From NCBI GenBank assembly GCA_907165065.1, contig OU015528.1, positions 69,545,474 to 69,609,473 of the forward strand: a DNA stretch of 64,000 nt, written 5' to 3'. The notes beneath the pieces are model-generated. The model was not told where the DNA came from. It saw nothing but the letters and a program-made list of their open reading frames with translations, and did no database searches. The DNA is from Caprimulgus europaeus (Eukaryota; Chordata; Aves; Caprimulgiformes; Caprimulgidae). A program made the position numbers and the translations under genes. Shown here in pieces: positions 24,001-34,060 of the stretch; position 1 is the first letter of the stretch; every line of letters starts with the position of its first letter.

Positions 24001-27000
24001 AACTGGAAGGTATAAAAGGAAAGTATTGCCCTATACTGCCCTCGTGCATCTAGTTTTCTCAGAGTATCCACTACTGGCCAGCGTGAAAAGCAAGATGTTG
24101 TGCCAAATAGTCTGCTGTTACTCCAGCTGGGGAAGCAAACTTCATATAAAAAAACTAAGATATTTTGACAATAACTCTTGTATTTCCTGTTCAAGTGCAG
24201 TCTGAGCTGTCTAATCATATATTCTTATCACAGTGAAGAATTCAATAAAATAATGTCTGGTAGGACAGCAAGAAGGTGTCTTCCACCTTTATGAGCTACC
24301 ATGCCTGAGCTGGTGTTTTTGGTGCATTAACACTTCTAGCAATATTTACTCACAGCCTCACTCACTTGATCTGAGCTGAAACAAACTAAGAACCTTGGTA
24401 CTTCTTAAGAGGCATGGTTAGTCCCATGAGAGAGTGTGGGGTCACGTAGGACTTTCCCATTTAAATGAAAGTGGGAAGAAGAAATGAACAGGAGAATAAA
24501 ACGTTCAAGAGTTTGTCACTGCACTGTGCCCCTGCCAAGGATGGTCTGCACATTACCTCCTGGAGGTACAGAACAACAAAAACTTTATCTTTGATATCAG
24601 GGCTGCTCCAGGCAGCAGTGTCTTATGCTTGAACTGCTGTGGCTATCGCCAAGAGTCTTGGCAAAGGAAGCACACTAGTATCAAGTACTGTAATGCTGAA
24701 CTAGCAGATTACACCAAAGCAGCTAAATTTTTTTGTGCTGTCTCTCCTTTTATTTATTTTTTTCACGCTTGTTATCACAACTATGCCATAAAGGGTTTTC
24801 TTTGGAACATTCTTCTAAACACAATAAGACAGCATACATTCTTTATCCTAGCGGAATAGTGCGCAAGGTACCCACCATATCTCACTTCCTCTGAATAACT
24901 TCAGGAGAGAACAGAGCGAGATAAAACCAGGCTATATTTTTCTAGTCAGAAAGTGGTGAAATCTCACAGAAAGCAATGCTCATATGGATGAGGCCACATA
25001 AGTAGGAGTTGCAGGAGCTAGAAAACTCAATTTCTGTTTTCTCCTGTGCTACCAAGTCCTTGTGGAAACTGGGTCCACATATTTAAAGACCAATCCACAC
25101 ACAAATTCAGAGCAATGAGTAATTAAGGCAGTTTGTTAGGAAGGGCTGTGAGATCCTGACTACCTCTACAGAGATTACATGAAGTTACCTCTGTGTAAAA
25201 AAGGTAATGTACTTTCTATGTCTTAGCTTCCCACTTTATTTTTACACTTATGAACCAGTGTAAACCCCTGTGACTCTTTTTGTAAAAGGAACTAAAAAAA
25301 TGTAAAATATTATTTGTGGAAATGAACTGTCAGCACTGGGAATGTGACTTCTTTACATATCAGCAACTCTGTATCTTTATACACGTTCTGCCATACAAGA
25401 GGCAGAGAGCATTTACTACTGTAAATTAACACTACCATTATTTTGTTGGTATGAAAGCAGCAGCAAACATGCTGCTTCAGTTCAGTTTTGAATTCTGAGC
25501 AGAGCGCATATTTCACACAGTAATAGGCAGTAGCTTCCACAGACGGGGAACATAATTATAATGTCCTAGCTCCCAATGGCTGAAGGTTGTAAAGGATAAT
25601 ACATAGCACCTGCTGAATCTGCAGAAGAAAAAAAAAACACAATAAAGTGCTCCCTATCAGCACACTCCTCCCTTTTCAGAAGGACTTTCCGTCAGGCATA
25701 CAGACAGGTGTTTTAGGATGGTTAAGTCACTGTGGCTAGTTTGACAATGGCATTTGATGGTGGCGCTGACAGAATGGGAGGTGATGGGAACAGACTATCC
25801 CCTCAGTTATTCCAGGTTTTAAAATCCTGCAATGCAAAAGCTAGGAGTAACCCCTTCCTTTCATGCAGCATAGTCCTCTTACTGCTTCCTAAGGGATAGC
25901 TACCATCCCTCCCATAAAGATTTCTGGGGTGTAGAATTATAAAAGCAAACGATGCAAAGATACCCACACTTCCACAAACTCCTCGCTTCTGTTTCCCAGA
26001 ACCTCTTTCTATTGCATCTTCTAACAAGAAACAGCAAGACAAGAGTGTTTTCTTCTGTCATTCAAGAGGTGCAGAGCTCTGTAGACAGAGGCAATGTGCT
26101 TCCAGCTGTCTCAGTCATGGACAATGAACAATTATGAACTGACCAAGCTCCTTTATTCATCCTTCTGCAAACCTCCTCAGATGTTCTAGATTGGCAGAGT
26201 ACTCCAGAAAGCTGGTATCATATTTTAGCTTTGCTTTTAGATGCATTTGATCCCAACCATGTGATGGGGAACCTTAATTATTGAGAAAGGCACCGTGCCT
26301 CACACCTCTTCAGGTTACATGCTAGATTACAGCATTGTTAACATACAAAATGCTGGATTGTATCTGACTGCACTGCATTACAGGGTGATGCCAAGTTACC
26401 TTTTGAAGTTTCTGTTAAGAGGCTGACTCTGAATGTGAAAATTCCTTGGGCAAAAGGGAACTCTGCTCTGGAGGCCCTGTCCCTGCAGAGGCTTTACTCA
26501 TCAACATCTCAGTACCACCACTGTCGGCATCAGGACTGACCATGGCTTCTGGCATCATGGCTCACAGAGATGGGTACAATCACTTCAAAAACTTTGGCCA
26601 ACCTCATGAGAGTTCCTGAAGATTTAAGCCAGGACCTTGGGAGCGGAGTCAGATGAAGAGGAGTGCCATGGCTCTGTGCTCCCGTCACTGCAGATTTCTC
26701 AGCAGATGACCAAGTTGGGAGTGAAGCATTCCAGATCCAATTAGTATGCTTGAATCAATCCAGACCCCAAGAGTTCCTAAATCTTTACTAACTTCCAGCA
26801 ATCTTTACTTTCTATTATCTAGGACAGGCTTTTATAACTTATGTCATTTCTGTCATCAGAAAAGCACTCTAGCTGCAATAACTTTTCACACTGTACATCA
26901 CTGCAATTTATTCATTTGACTGGAAAGGAAAGGATAACTGAGAAAGAGAGCTTTTATTGTGATGTGCTCTCTATTGCAATGCTTCCCACATCCATGCCCA

Positions 27001-27291
27001 TTTGTATTCCATCACCTCTGGGTTATGAGCATTTCTGTCAATGGGGATTGTCATGGCTGTTAAGACTTAACTCCTAATACCTTCAGATTAAAGAATTTTT
27101 CCCAGGCACTTTTTTTTTGGTTCATGTTTTTATAAGGCATAACAGTTAGGGGGTTTAGAGGTTCAATGATCACTCACTGGCAATCCTGTTTGCTTGTTTT
27201 CTTTGCCAGGAAGGCGGTAAAATGTATTTAACCTGATCCCCTCTGCAACATCAGCTTTCTTTTCTTTACTAAATGTTCTCTTGTCTCACAC
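21099..27291. other. unique non-coding DNA, no gene seen
   Basis: About 6 kb of mostly AT-rich sequence. GC-richer patches lie at about 22190-22500 and 26440-26700. Overlapping frames of 72-146 codons around 21934-22573 show no domain and lie on both strands, which fits chance. No clear mobile element was recognised. Confidence 0.55.
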
Positions 27292-28100
27292 CAGAAGGCT
27301 GTGCTGCCATTCAGCAAGACCTGGACAGGCTGGAGAGTTGGGCAGGGAGAAGTTTAATGAAATACAAGGGCAAGTGTAGGGTCTTGCATCTGGGAAAGAA
27401 CAACTGTACAAGTATAGGTTGGGGACAGACCTGTTGAAGAACAGCGTAGGGGAAATGGACTTGGGGATCCTGGTGGACAGCAGGATGACCATGAGCCAGC
27501 ACTGTGTCCTCGTGGCCAGGAAGGCCGACGGCATCCTGGGGTGCCTTAGAAGGGGTGTGGTTAGTAGGTCAAGAGAGGTTCTCCTCCCCTCTACTCTGCC
27601 CTGGTGAGACCACATCTGGAATATTGTGTCCAGTTCTGGGCCCCACAGTTCAAGAAGGACAGGGAACTGCTTGAGAGAGTCCAGCACAGAGCCATAAAGA
27701 TGATTAAGGGAGTGGAACATCTCCCTTATGAGGAAAAGCTGAGGGAGCTGGGTCTTTTTATTTTGGAGAAGAGGAGGCTGAGGGGTGACCTCATATTTAT
27801 AAATATGAAAGGGGCAACTGTCAGGAGAATGGAGACAGACTCTTCTCAGTGATAATGGAGCCAGACTCTTCTCAGTGATGTCCAATGGTAGGGCAAGGGG
27901 CAATGGGTGCAAGCTGGAGCACAGGAGGTTCTATGGTCTGCACATTCCATTCCAAACATAAGGAAAAACTTTTTCATTGTGAGGCTGCCCAGGGAGTTGT
28001 GGACTCTCCTTCTCTGGAGACATTCAAAACCCTCCTGGACACATTCCTGTGTGACCTACTGTACGTGATCCTGCTCTGGCAGGGGGTTTGGACTAGATGA
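27292..28100 (+). pseudogene. CR1 ORF2 C-terminal relic, frameshifted
   Basis: The C-terminal part of the CR1 reverse transcriptase protein, after the catalytic palm, is recognisable in three different frames: 27419-27607 (GILVDSRMTMSQHCVL), 27604-27852 ([20 protein letters not shown], then [13 protein letters not shown]) and the tail in 27885-28100 (DSPSLETFKTLLDTF, then FLCDLL). At least two frameshifts and an in-frame stop caused by the 26-bp duplication make it non-functional. The endonuclease and the catalytic part of the reverse transcriptase are missing because of 5' truncation. Confidence 0.92.
27828..27879 (+). repeat. 26-bp tandem duplication within CR1
   Basis: The units 27828-27853 and 27854-27879 begin AATGGAGACAGACTC and AATGGAGCCAGACTC and both end TTCTCAGTGAT, with one mismatch. 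Other CR1 copies carry one unit here, so this is a private duplication. Because 26 is not a multiple of three it breaks the old frame. Confidence 0.9.
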
Positions 28101-28146
28101 TCTTTTGAGGTCCCTTCCCAAACCTAACATTCTGTGATTCTGTGAT

Positions 28147-29861
28147 CTCTAGAGTGAAAGTTGGAACCAGTTTCACCAGAGGCAGAGCTGAGTCCTAAAT
28201 CCTAATGATCACAGTCTCCTTTAGGACCATTCATATGATGATATAGGTATTTGGGATACAGATTCAGATTATCAAAGTGTTCTGAGAAAGTCACCAGCTC
28301 TCTCAGTGCTTCCTTCAGTAGTTTTAACCATGGGAATATTGGCTAAATTCTTTATGGTAGATTTGACTAATGTTGGGATGAAAAAATATTTCCTTTTTGT
28401 AGTAGAGACACTGTGGCAGAAAGTCTACCTCACTGTCACAGAACATGGAGCTGGGGCAGGAGGAGAAAGTCATAGATGGTTGGGAAGGTCAAATCAATGA
28501 AGATTTACATAAAGCAAGAAGCTTGTGGAGGGTCAGTAAAGAAGTATGAGAGCAGAAAAAAAAGAAATTAGAAGGGTGACAGGGAAAAGATAGTAGGTAA
28601 GGTTAGAAATATTTTGCATCTTTCCAGATGAGAATGGTTTTCTTTCTTCAGCTGAAGAAGTCAACCTTACCTTCCATCCTCAGAAAAATAGCAAACCCAG
28701 CCAGTACAGCTTTCAGCCAACCCTACCACTGATGTTTCATTTTCTACAAAATAATAGGCAGTCACTAAAACTTGGGCATGCTCTGTACATAAACACCAAA
28801 GGCCACCACAAGAGTCAGCTTCTCCTTTATCTCACAGTATAATATAGTCAGGAGAAGACTCTTATTACAATGACAAGAGATGAATCTATATCCAGAGTTT
28901 TTATCTGGTGCTAAAAACAAAGACACTTGGGCCTGAAATATGCTATATATATATGGAAGCAATGACGGAGAAACAGCTGGGATCTTCTTATTTGAAAAAA
29001 ATTTAAAAAATTCTGCTGACCATACGCTTTTCTTGACTCTGTGGGCTACAATCCTCTCTGTTATAGTGATATCATTTACAACAACCCTGATTTAAACCAG
29101 TTGCATTAGGGCAACTGAGAATACTATATGGTCTTTAATGTTCTTAAGCTTATTTTGCAGTGAGAGCATGATGCTTTCTGTACAGGCATTTGCTGCTGAA
29201 ATGGGAAATAGGTGGGCTGTTTGCTGAGTCTGTCAGCTGGAACACTGACAATCGCTACTTGGACTGCTTCACTGTAAATATAATTTTCTCAGACTTCAAT
29301 ACTCTAGTTTTAGTCTTTTTAATTTTACTAGACATTAATCTATTTATTTCTTGTTATTTTTTACTTACATCACAACAAGAACAAGATCCTGACCTGTATG
29401 TTTAACCGTAAGATGCATTTACACAACTTGTAGAAAGTGATGGTGAGAAATTTTCAAAGCACCACCATTTTATTTCTGTCTTTCTTTCCCCCTCCCCTTT
29501 TACAGAGGTCCAATATGTCAGTGCTGTGCCTGAGAAGATGGGTATTTGCATGCAAAGTCTCTGGGCAGTTTTCATTTTGTAAATAAAAAAAAAGACAAAA
29601 GTCTTGCTTTGTTTCTTAAATCAGATTTTCACTGTGAAGTCCACTTTAAATGATGTTGTACTTAATAATCACAGAATCAATAGACAATGTTACTACTTGG
29701 ATATGTGTGTTTCATTTGGGTTAAGTTCATTTCACTTCTTCTAGAAACTTTTCTGCCTGTGAATCATCAATCCAGTTTCTCTAAATGGGTCAGGTTAAGT
29801 TCTGAAATCTAATTTGTTCCTGTTCAGTATTACACTCCCAGGTTTTCTGATTATGCATATA
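28147..29861. other. unique non-coding DNA, no gene seen
   Basis: AT-rich DNA between two CR1 copies, with no coding signal or recognised repeat. Confidence 0.55.
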
Positions 29862-30178
29862 TAGAATCATAGAAAAGTTTGGGCTGGAAGGGACCTTAAA
29901 GATCATCTAGCTCCAACCCCCTTGCCATCATCAGGGACACCTTTCCACTAGGCCAGGTTGCTCAAAGACTCATCCAACCTGGCCTTGAACACTTCCAGGG
30001 AGGAGGTATCCACAGCTTCTCTGTGCAACCTGTTCCAGTGTCTCACCACCCTCACAGGAAAGAATTTCTTCCTAATATCTAATCTAAACCTACCCTCTTC
30101 CAGTTTAAAGCCATTTCCCCTTGTTCTACCACTACCTGCCTTTGTAAAAAGTCCCTCCTCAGCTTTCTTGTAGGCCCC
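29862..30178 (-). mobile_element. CR1 LINE 3' end, part 1 (split by LTR)
   Basis: Read on the plus strand it starts with the reversed CR1 tail TAGAATCATAGAAAAGTTTG, then GGCTGGAAGGGACCTTAAAG and ATCATCTAGCTCCAACCCCC. It continues through the reversed end of ORF2, with CTTCCTAATATCTAATCTAA at 30068-30087. It stops at GGCCCC, exactly where the solo LTR begins, and resumes after it at 30655. Confidence 0.95.
30174..30178 (+). repeat. left target-site duplication (GCCCC)
   Basis: GCCCC before the LTR, repeated at 30655-30659. Both copies lie inside the CR1 sequence. Confidence 0.85.
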
Positions 30179-30654
30179 TGTGATAGTTTAACTTACCTGG
30201 CAGCCAAACAAGACACAGCCACTTGCAGCACCACTCCTGCTCCCTTTCCCCCTCCCCCAGGGAACAGAATTGGAAGGGTAAAGGTGAGGAGACTTGTAGG
30301 TTGAAATAAGAACAATTTAATAATTAGAGTAAAAATAAAATTAAAATAGTAAGAATAATAAGAATAATAATGATAATAACTATATAGAGATATGAGTGAT
30401 GCACAGTAAAAACATGATGCAATATGATATGGAATATCTTATTAGCATATCCAACTATAAATTCTGAGTTTTACTAACTACTACAATTCTCTTCTCCACT
30501 CCCCCCTTCCAGTCCTCTCTTCTTGGAAACTGCCCTAGCACCTGTCCTTGTACTTATCAACACTGTTCTCGTAACAATCTTAACTGAAATCAAAACACAG
30601 TGCTTTCCAGCTACTAATAAGAAAATTAACCCTATCCTAGCGAAAATCAGGACA
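30179..30654 (-). mobile_element. solo LTR nested inside CR1
   Basis: This 476-bp element begins TGTGATAGTTTAACTTACC and ends GCGAAAATCAGGACA on the plus strand. On the sense (minus) strand it starts TGTCCTGATTTTCGCTAGG, matching a bird LTR family that opens TGTCCTGGTTT. An ATTAAA poly(A)-like signal is on the minus strand at 30316-30321. The exact GCCCC duplication and TG...CA ends show a clean insertion into the CR1. It is shorter than many relatives and is AT-rich in the middle (30300-30400), so it may carry internal deletions. No retroviral genes remain. Confidence 0.92.
30316..30321 (-). promoter_or_regulatory. LTR poly(A)-like signal ATTAAA
   Basis: ATTAAA on the sense strand of the LTR in the expected R-region position, upstream of the GTTCTTATTTCAACC block. 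Confidence 0.45.
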
Positions 30655-30764
30655 GCCCCCTTCAGGTACTAGAAGGCAGCTATAAGATGTCCCCAAAGCC
30701 TTCTCTTCTCAAGGCTGAACAGCCCCAATTCTCTCAGCCTGTCCTCGTAGGAGAGGTGCTCCAG
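30655..30764 (-). mobile_element. CR1 LINE, part 2 (split by LTR)
   Basis: This continues the CR1 of 29862-30178: CCCCTTCAGGTACTAGAAGG, CAGCTATAAGATGTCCCC, CTTCTCAAGGCTGAACAGCC and GGAGAGGTGCTCCAG. Together with part 1 it makes one minus-strand, 5'-truncated CR1 of about 425 bp. Confidence 0.93.
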
Positions 30765-33459
30765 GCAATATCCATATGGAAATCAGCCCACTTTGTCTTA
30801 GCTTCTCAAACTGCAGCTACATTCCCTTATTTTATAACTACGGTCAATGGGAATTAGGCATCTGCAATCTTCCTGTCACTCAACCCATTTTAACTCTATT
30901 TGTTTCAAAAATCTCTCTTTGACATTTCTGCTTGTCTGATGGTTTGCAAGATGTTTGTTTTCTCTTTCACATTCCCACAGTGCAATTGTGTCACTTCCCA
31001 TGAAGCAAACTGTTTACTACTGTCAAATTTTCTACCTGTACAAAAGCAGGAATGGGATCTGCATGTGGTGTTAAAGTTCCATTTCTGCTCCTCTTCAGTG
31101 GAAGTGAAATTTTATACCATATCTCCAAGCATTTAGGTCTACAAAAATTAGTCTAAAAGAACTGTAACAAGTCTGGTAAGCAACCTTTGGGGGTTTTATA
31201 AGTAATCCACACAACATGCTTTCTAAGCACCAACTGCAATGTAATGTCTCTTGCAATGGGTAAACGGCATAATATTCATATTGTTTGTTTTCTATGAGGG
31301 AAGCTTTTAAAGTTATTCTTTTCTTGCTGAAAGTCCTATTTGTAATACAGAGAAACTATCACCTGAAATTGGAGAGAAAGTACAGGAGTCCAGTAAATAC
31401 AGTGATTTTTCAAGAGCATTCATAGGCATTGTTAAGCAGCCACAAAAATAACACCGCTCACATTTTCTGGAGAGGATCCATACTACTCACAACTTCTCAT
31501 ACTCATCCTTCTGCCTCCTCCTTGCCCTGCTTTTGTGCTATGGAGCCACCTTATATCTCAGTGAAGATTTAAAGAAGTGGTTTCCACCAGACCGAACTTC
31601 CCTGCCATCCCACAAATCACCTGGCACTGGTCACCACGGAGAAACACAAGCCCCTTCCTCACTCCCCTGCCTGCACTCCACACATACACAGACGTTGGCT
31701 TCTCCCACCCCTGAGCTGCAACTTCTGCTGAGGAAGGTGAAAGTAGAGCTGCAGTGTCAGACTGAATCGCCACTCGATACGAGGCTCTTCCAATAAGCAT
31801 ACTTATAGTACAATTAAAGGTGTGCCTTCCTCCCTCCTCCTCCTCCTCCCCCAACGGTCTTGTAGTATCTGAACATGAACTTCTCCCTTGGACAAACAAA
31901 CACGTGTACCGATAGGCAGAATTCTGGCTTTTAAGGATTTTATTCTTGTGCTTTTTTTAGGATTTTCCGTTTTACCTGACAGTTGCACTCACTACTGGCT
32001 GGCATTTCTTTTTCACCTGTATTGTGGGTGGCACATTATCCAAGACACATGCTTTGCAACCCACTTACCTAATTCCAGCAGCACAGGCAGAACTGCTTTA
32101 TTAGCAGTATTTATACAACTCATTTGCAACAAACATTTTTTTTCAATGATTTTTTTGGTAAGTAGTAGTATTGGCATGAGGTTCCAATTTCAGGTAAAAC
32201 AACCACTGCCCACTACAGCCCCTCAGCTAGTCAAAGCAAAGCAAAACAAGCCGGTCAGACATTATCAGAGAGAATGGTGATTAGAACAAACAACAATACA
32301 GGGGAAAAATGCAAGGCTATTCAGAAACGGTCTTTTGGGGACTGAAGAAGAGATATGGAGCCATTTTTCACTAGGTTCACAAGAAAATGTCAGCACACAG
32401 ATGCTACTGTACTGTCAGATTGCATCTTAATTTGGCCAAAGGGGACCCAGGCAGTCACCCCTCACAGACAAATTTTAAAGGCCCATTACAAATCTGATTT
32501 ATTGGTTGCTAAGAATCTCCCTGCTATGGTCTGCAGATTTTGCATGACATGGAGCTGAAATCCAGCTAGAGATAAATGTCTGCTTCTCTATATGATTTAA
32601 ATCCATCTGAATTCAAAATTTCTTGGACATCAGTCAAGCCTCCCCCCTGTTTGCCCATCCCCTTTCCTCCTAATACCTTAAGGCAGTTTACTTCAGAAGG
32701 AAGCAGAGCATTAACCTGTAAAAAATCACTAATTTGTGGATCACTCTCTTGCTGCCATTAAAAAAAAGGGGGAAAAAAAGCAAATGCCTTTTGTTCTAAG
32801 AAGGCAGCGAAAAAAAATTCAGGAACAAAAGAAATACATCTGCCCAGCAAGAAAAATGGGGAATTGCTGAGATTTGTTTTAGATGTTTAGGCATGCTGAT
32901 ATAACAACAACCACTCAAATAAAAATGTTAATTTGCATCCGTCTTTCAACCTTTTTAAAAATTTTGTTGGCTTTTTCCCCCAAAAAATCCTCAACAAAAA
33001 AACCACATTCCTTGCCTTCAGTGAAAAGCCAAAGATCCTAAGAGTGAAAAGCATTTGGAATTGCTGAAGAAACACCATTCAAACTTGCTCTACTTGATCT
33101 GCCCATTGTTACAATTCAGACAATGTACAACAACAATCACAGCTCAACTTCTAACCATGCCCGCATCAGAAGAAATTCAAAGGCAAAAGTGCTTTTTATT
33201 TCCATAAATCTCATTATCAAAGCCTTCATTTGCAGGTTCCCTGGCAAAATCCTAACAGCATCAGAACAGGCATCTGCCAATTTGTGAGAGAAGCATGCAG
33301 TTTGTCTTAAAGCGTGTTTTGTACAGGAACTAAGCTAAACAAAGACAACATCAAAAGCAACACAAGAATCATGCAAAGCAAGTCCGACTCAGCCCAAGTT
33401 TGGATTCAACATCTGGCTGAACACGGCAGCGCCTCTAATTTTGATTTTGTTTTGTGAGA
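30765..33459. other. unique non-coding DNA, no gene seen
   Basis: Mixed AT-rich sequence. A pyrimidine-rich CTCC run lies near 31830-31850 and several short A-runs at 32760-32815. A 130-codon frame at 31888-32280 starts at TTG and has no recognised domain. Confidence 0.55.
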
Positions 33460-33597
33460 TTAAACCCCATCTAATCTCTTTAACTGACCCCGTCTCAGGT
33501 CCCAGCTATACTGCTTTATAAAACAAGAGAGGGAAAAAAAAAAAAAAATAATAGCAAGCAGAGAGGAGAGAAGCAGAGTCTTATCCCACCTTTCCAT
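33460..33597 (-). CDS. possible 45-aa membrane-anchor micro-ORF
   Basis: The ATG at 33597 has a strong Kozak-type context (G at -3, G at +4; GAGAGCCATGGAA). The frame encodes MERWDK, then a 21-residue hydrophobic stretch at residues 7-27 rich in Leu, Ile and Phe, then a basic tail (KQYSWDLRRGQLKRL) and a stop. It lies about 190 bp from the edge of the CpG-island-like block, where a minus-strand transcript from that block would run. Against it: four of the Phe codons come from a 15-bp homopolymer (33534-33548), no homologue is known to me, and no transcript evidence exists. It could equally be 5' UTR or intron sequence. Confidence 0.2.
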   Translation of the reverse strand: MERWDKTLLLSSLLAIIFFFFSLSCFIKQYSWDLRRGQLKRLDGV

Positions 33598-33673
33598 GGC
33601 TCTCAGCCCGTCTGTCTTCGCATGATCTGCAAACCACCTGTACTGATCCAGCCCATGCTGGGGGCACAAAATA

Positions 33674-33675
33674 CC
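33674..33675 (-). other. candidate splice donor near CpG block
   Basis: On the minus strand GGGAAG is followed by GTATTT, with the exon ending at 33675 and the intron starting at 33674. If transcription runs leftward out of the CpG block, this could end a non-coding first exon. It is a consensus match only. Confidence 0.2.
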
Positions 33676-33769
33676 TTCCCGGTAGATGTAGTCTCAGCTG
33701 TGCCTTGATTTTTCGGCACGAATGTCTCGAATCTTCTGCTTAAACCAGACACAGCCCCACAGAACTGCA

Positions 33770-34060
33770 GCTGAGCTCTTTTGTTTTCCCTCCTCTCCGG
33801 GGCTGGGGCCGCGGCGCTCCTGGCGCTGCCGCTCTCGTCCCCACCCCCGGCGGCCGCCGGAGCGCTCGGCCCCGCCGCGTCCCCCCCGGCCCCGGCAGCC
33901 GGCCCCGGCAGCCGCCCCCCGCCCCGGCCCTGCCCTGCGCCCGCCGAGCTTTCCCCGTTTCAGGGGCAGCTTCGGTGGCGGTCAGGTGATCTTCCTGTTA
34001 GAAGCAGAAAGGATGCTCGGGGATGGAGCGCCCGGATCCGCGCTGGTTTGCAAACGAGCC
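33770..34060. promoter_or_regulatory. CpG-island-like block, possible promoter
   Basis: The core at about 33786-33990 is extremely GC-rich and dense in CpG (GGCCGCGGCGCTCC, CCGGCGGCCGCCGG), unlike the AT-rich DNA on either side. A GC-box (CCCCGCCCC) lies at 33917-33925. No LTR ends or duplications flank it, so it does not look like a mobile element. In birds such an isolated island usually marks a promoter, often with first exon. The direction is not resolved: a rightward transcript could use CAG/GTGATC at 33983-33990, a leftward one GGGAAG/GTATTT at 33674. No TATA box is obvious. Which gene or non-coding RNA it serves cannot be told here. Confidence 0.6.
33983..33988 (+). other. candidate splice donor, plus strand
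   Basis: CAG followed by GTGATC at the right edge of the GC-rich core; a possible first-exon end for a rightward transcript. It is a consensus match only. Confidence 0.15.

Larger units (their letters stand above)
27292..28146 (+). mobile_element. CR1 LINE, 5'-truncated 3' segment
   Basis: The sequence follows the CR1 ORF2 3' half: GCTGTGCTGCCATTCAGCAA, CAAGGGCAAGTGTAGGGTC, GTGTCCAGTTCTGGGCCCC, then the 3' UTR with TTTGGACTAGATGATC. It ends in the CR1-type octamer repeat ATTCTGTGATTCTGTGAT (28129-28146). The 5' end is truncated, as is usual for CR1, and no target-site duplication is expected. Internal changes include a 26-bp tandem duplication (27828-27879) and a deletion of about 30 bp near 27985. 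It is the best preserved CR1 piece in the window. Confidence 0.95.

Noticed and set aside
27286-27912. 208-codon minus-strand frame
   Set aside because: It is the antisense of the CR1 ORF2 relic; the real coding similarity is on plus.
31888-32280. 130-codon frame with a hydrophobic stretch
   Set aside because: Starts at TTG, has no recognisable domain and no splice or promoter context.
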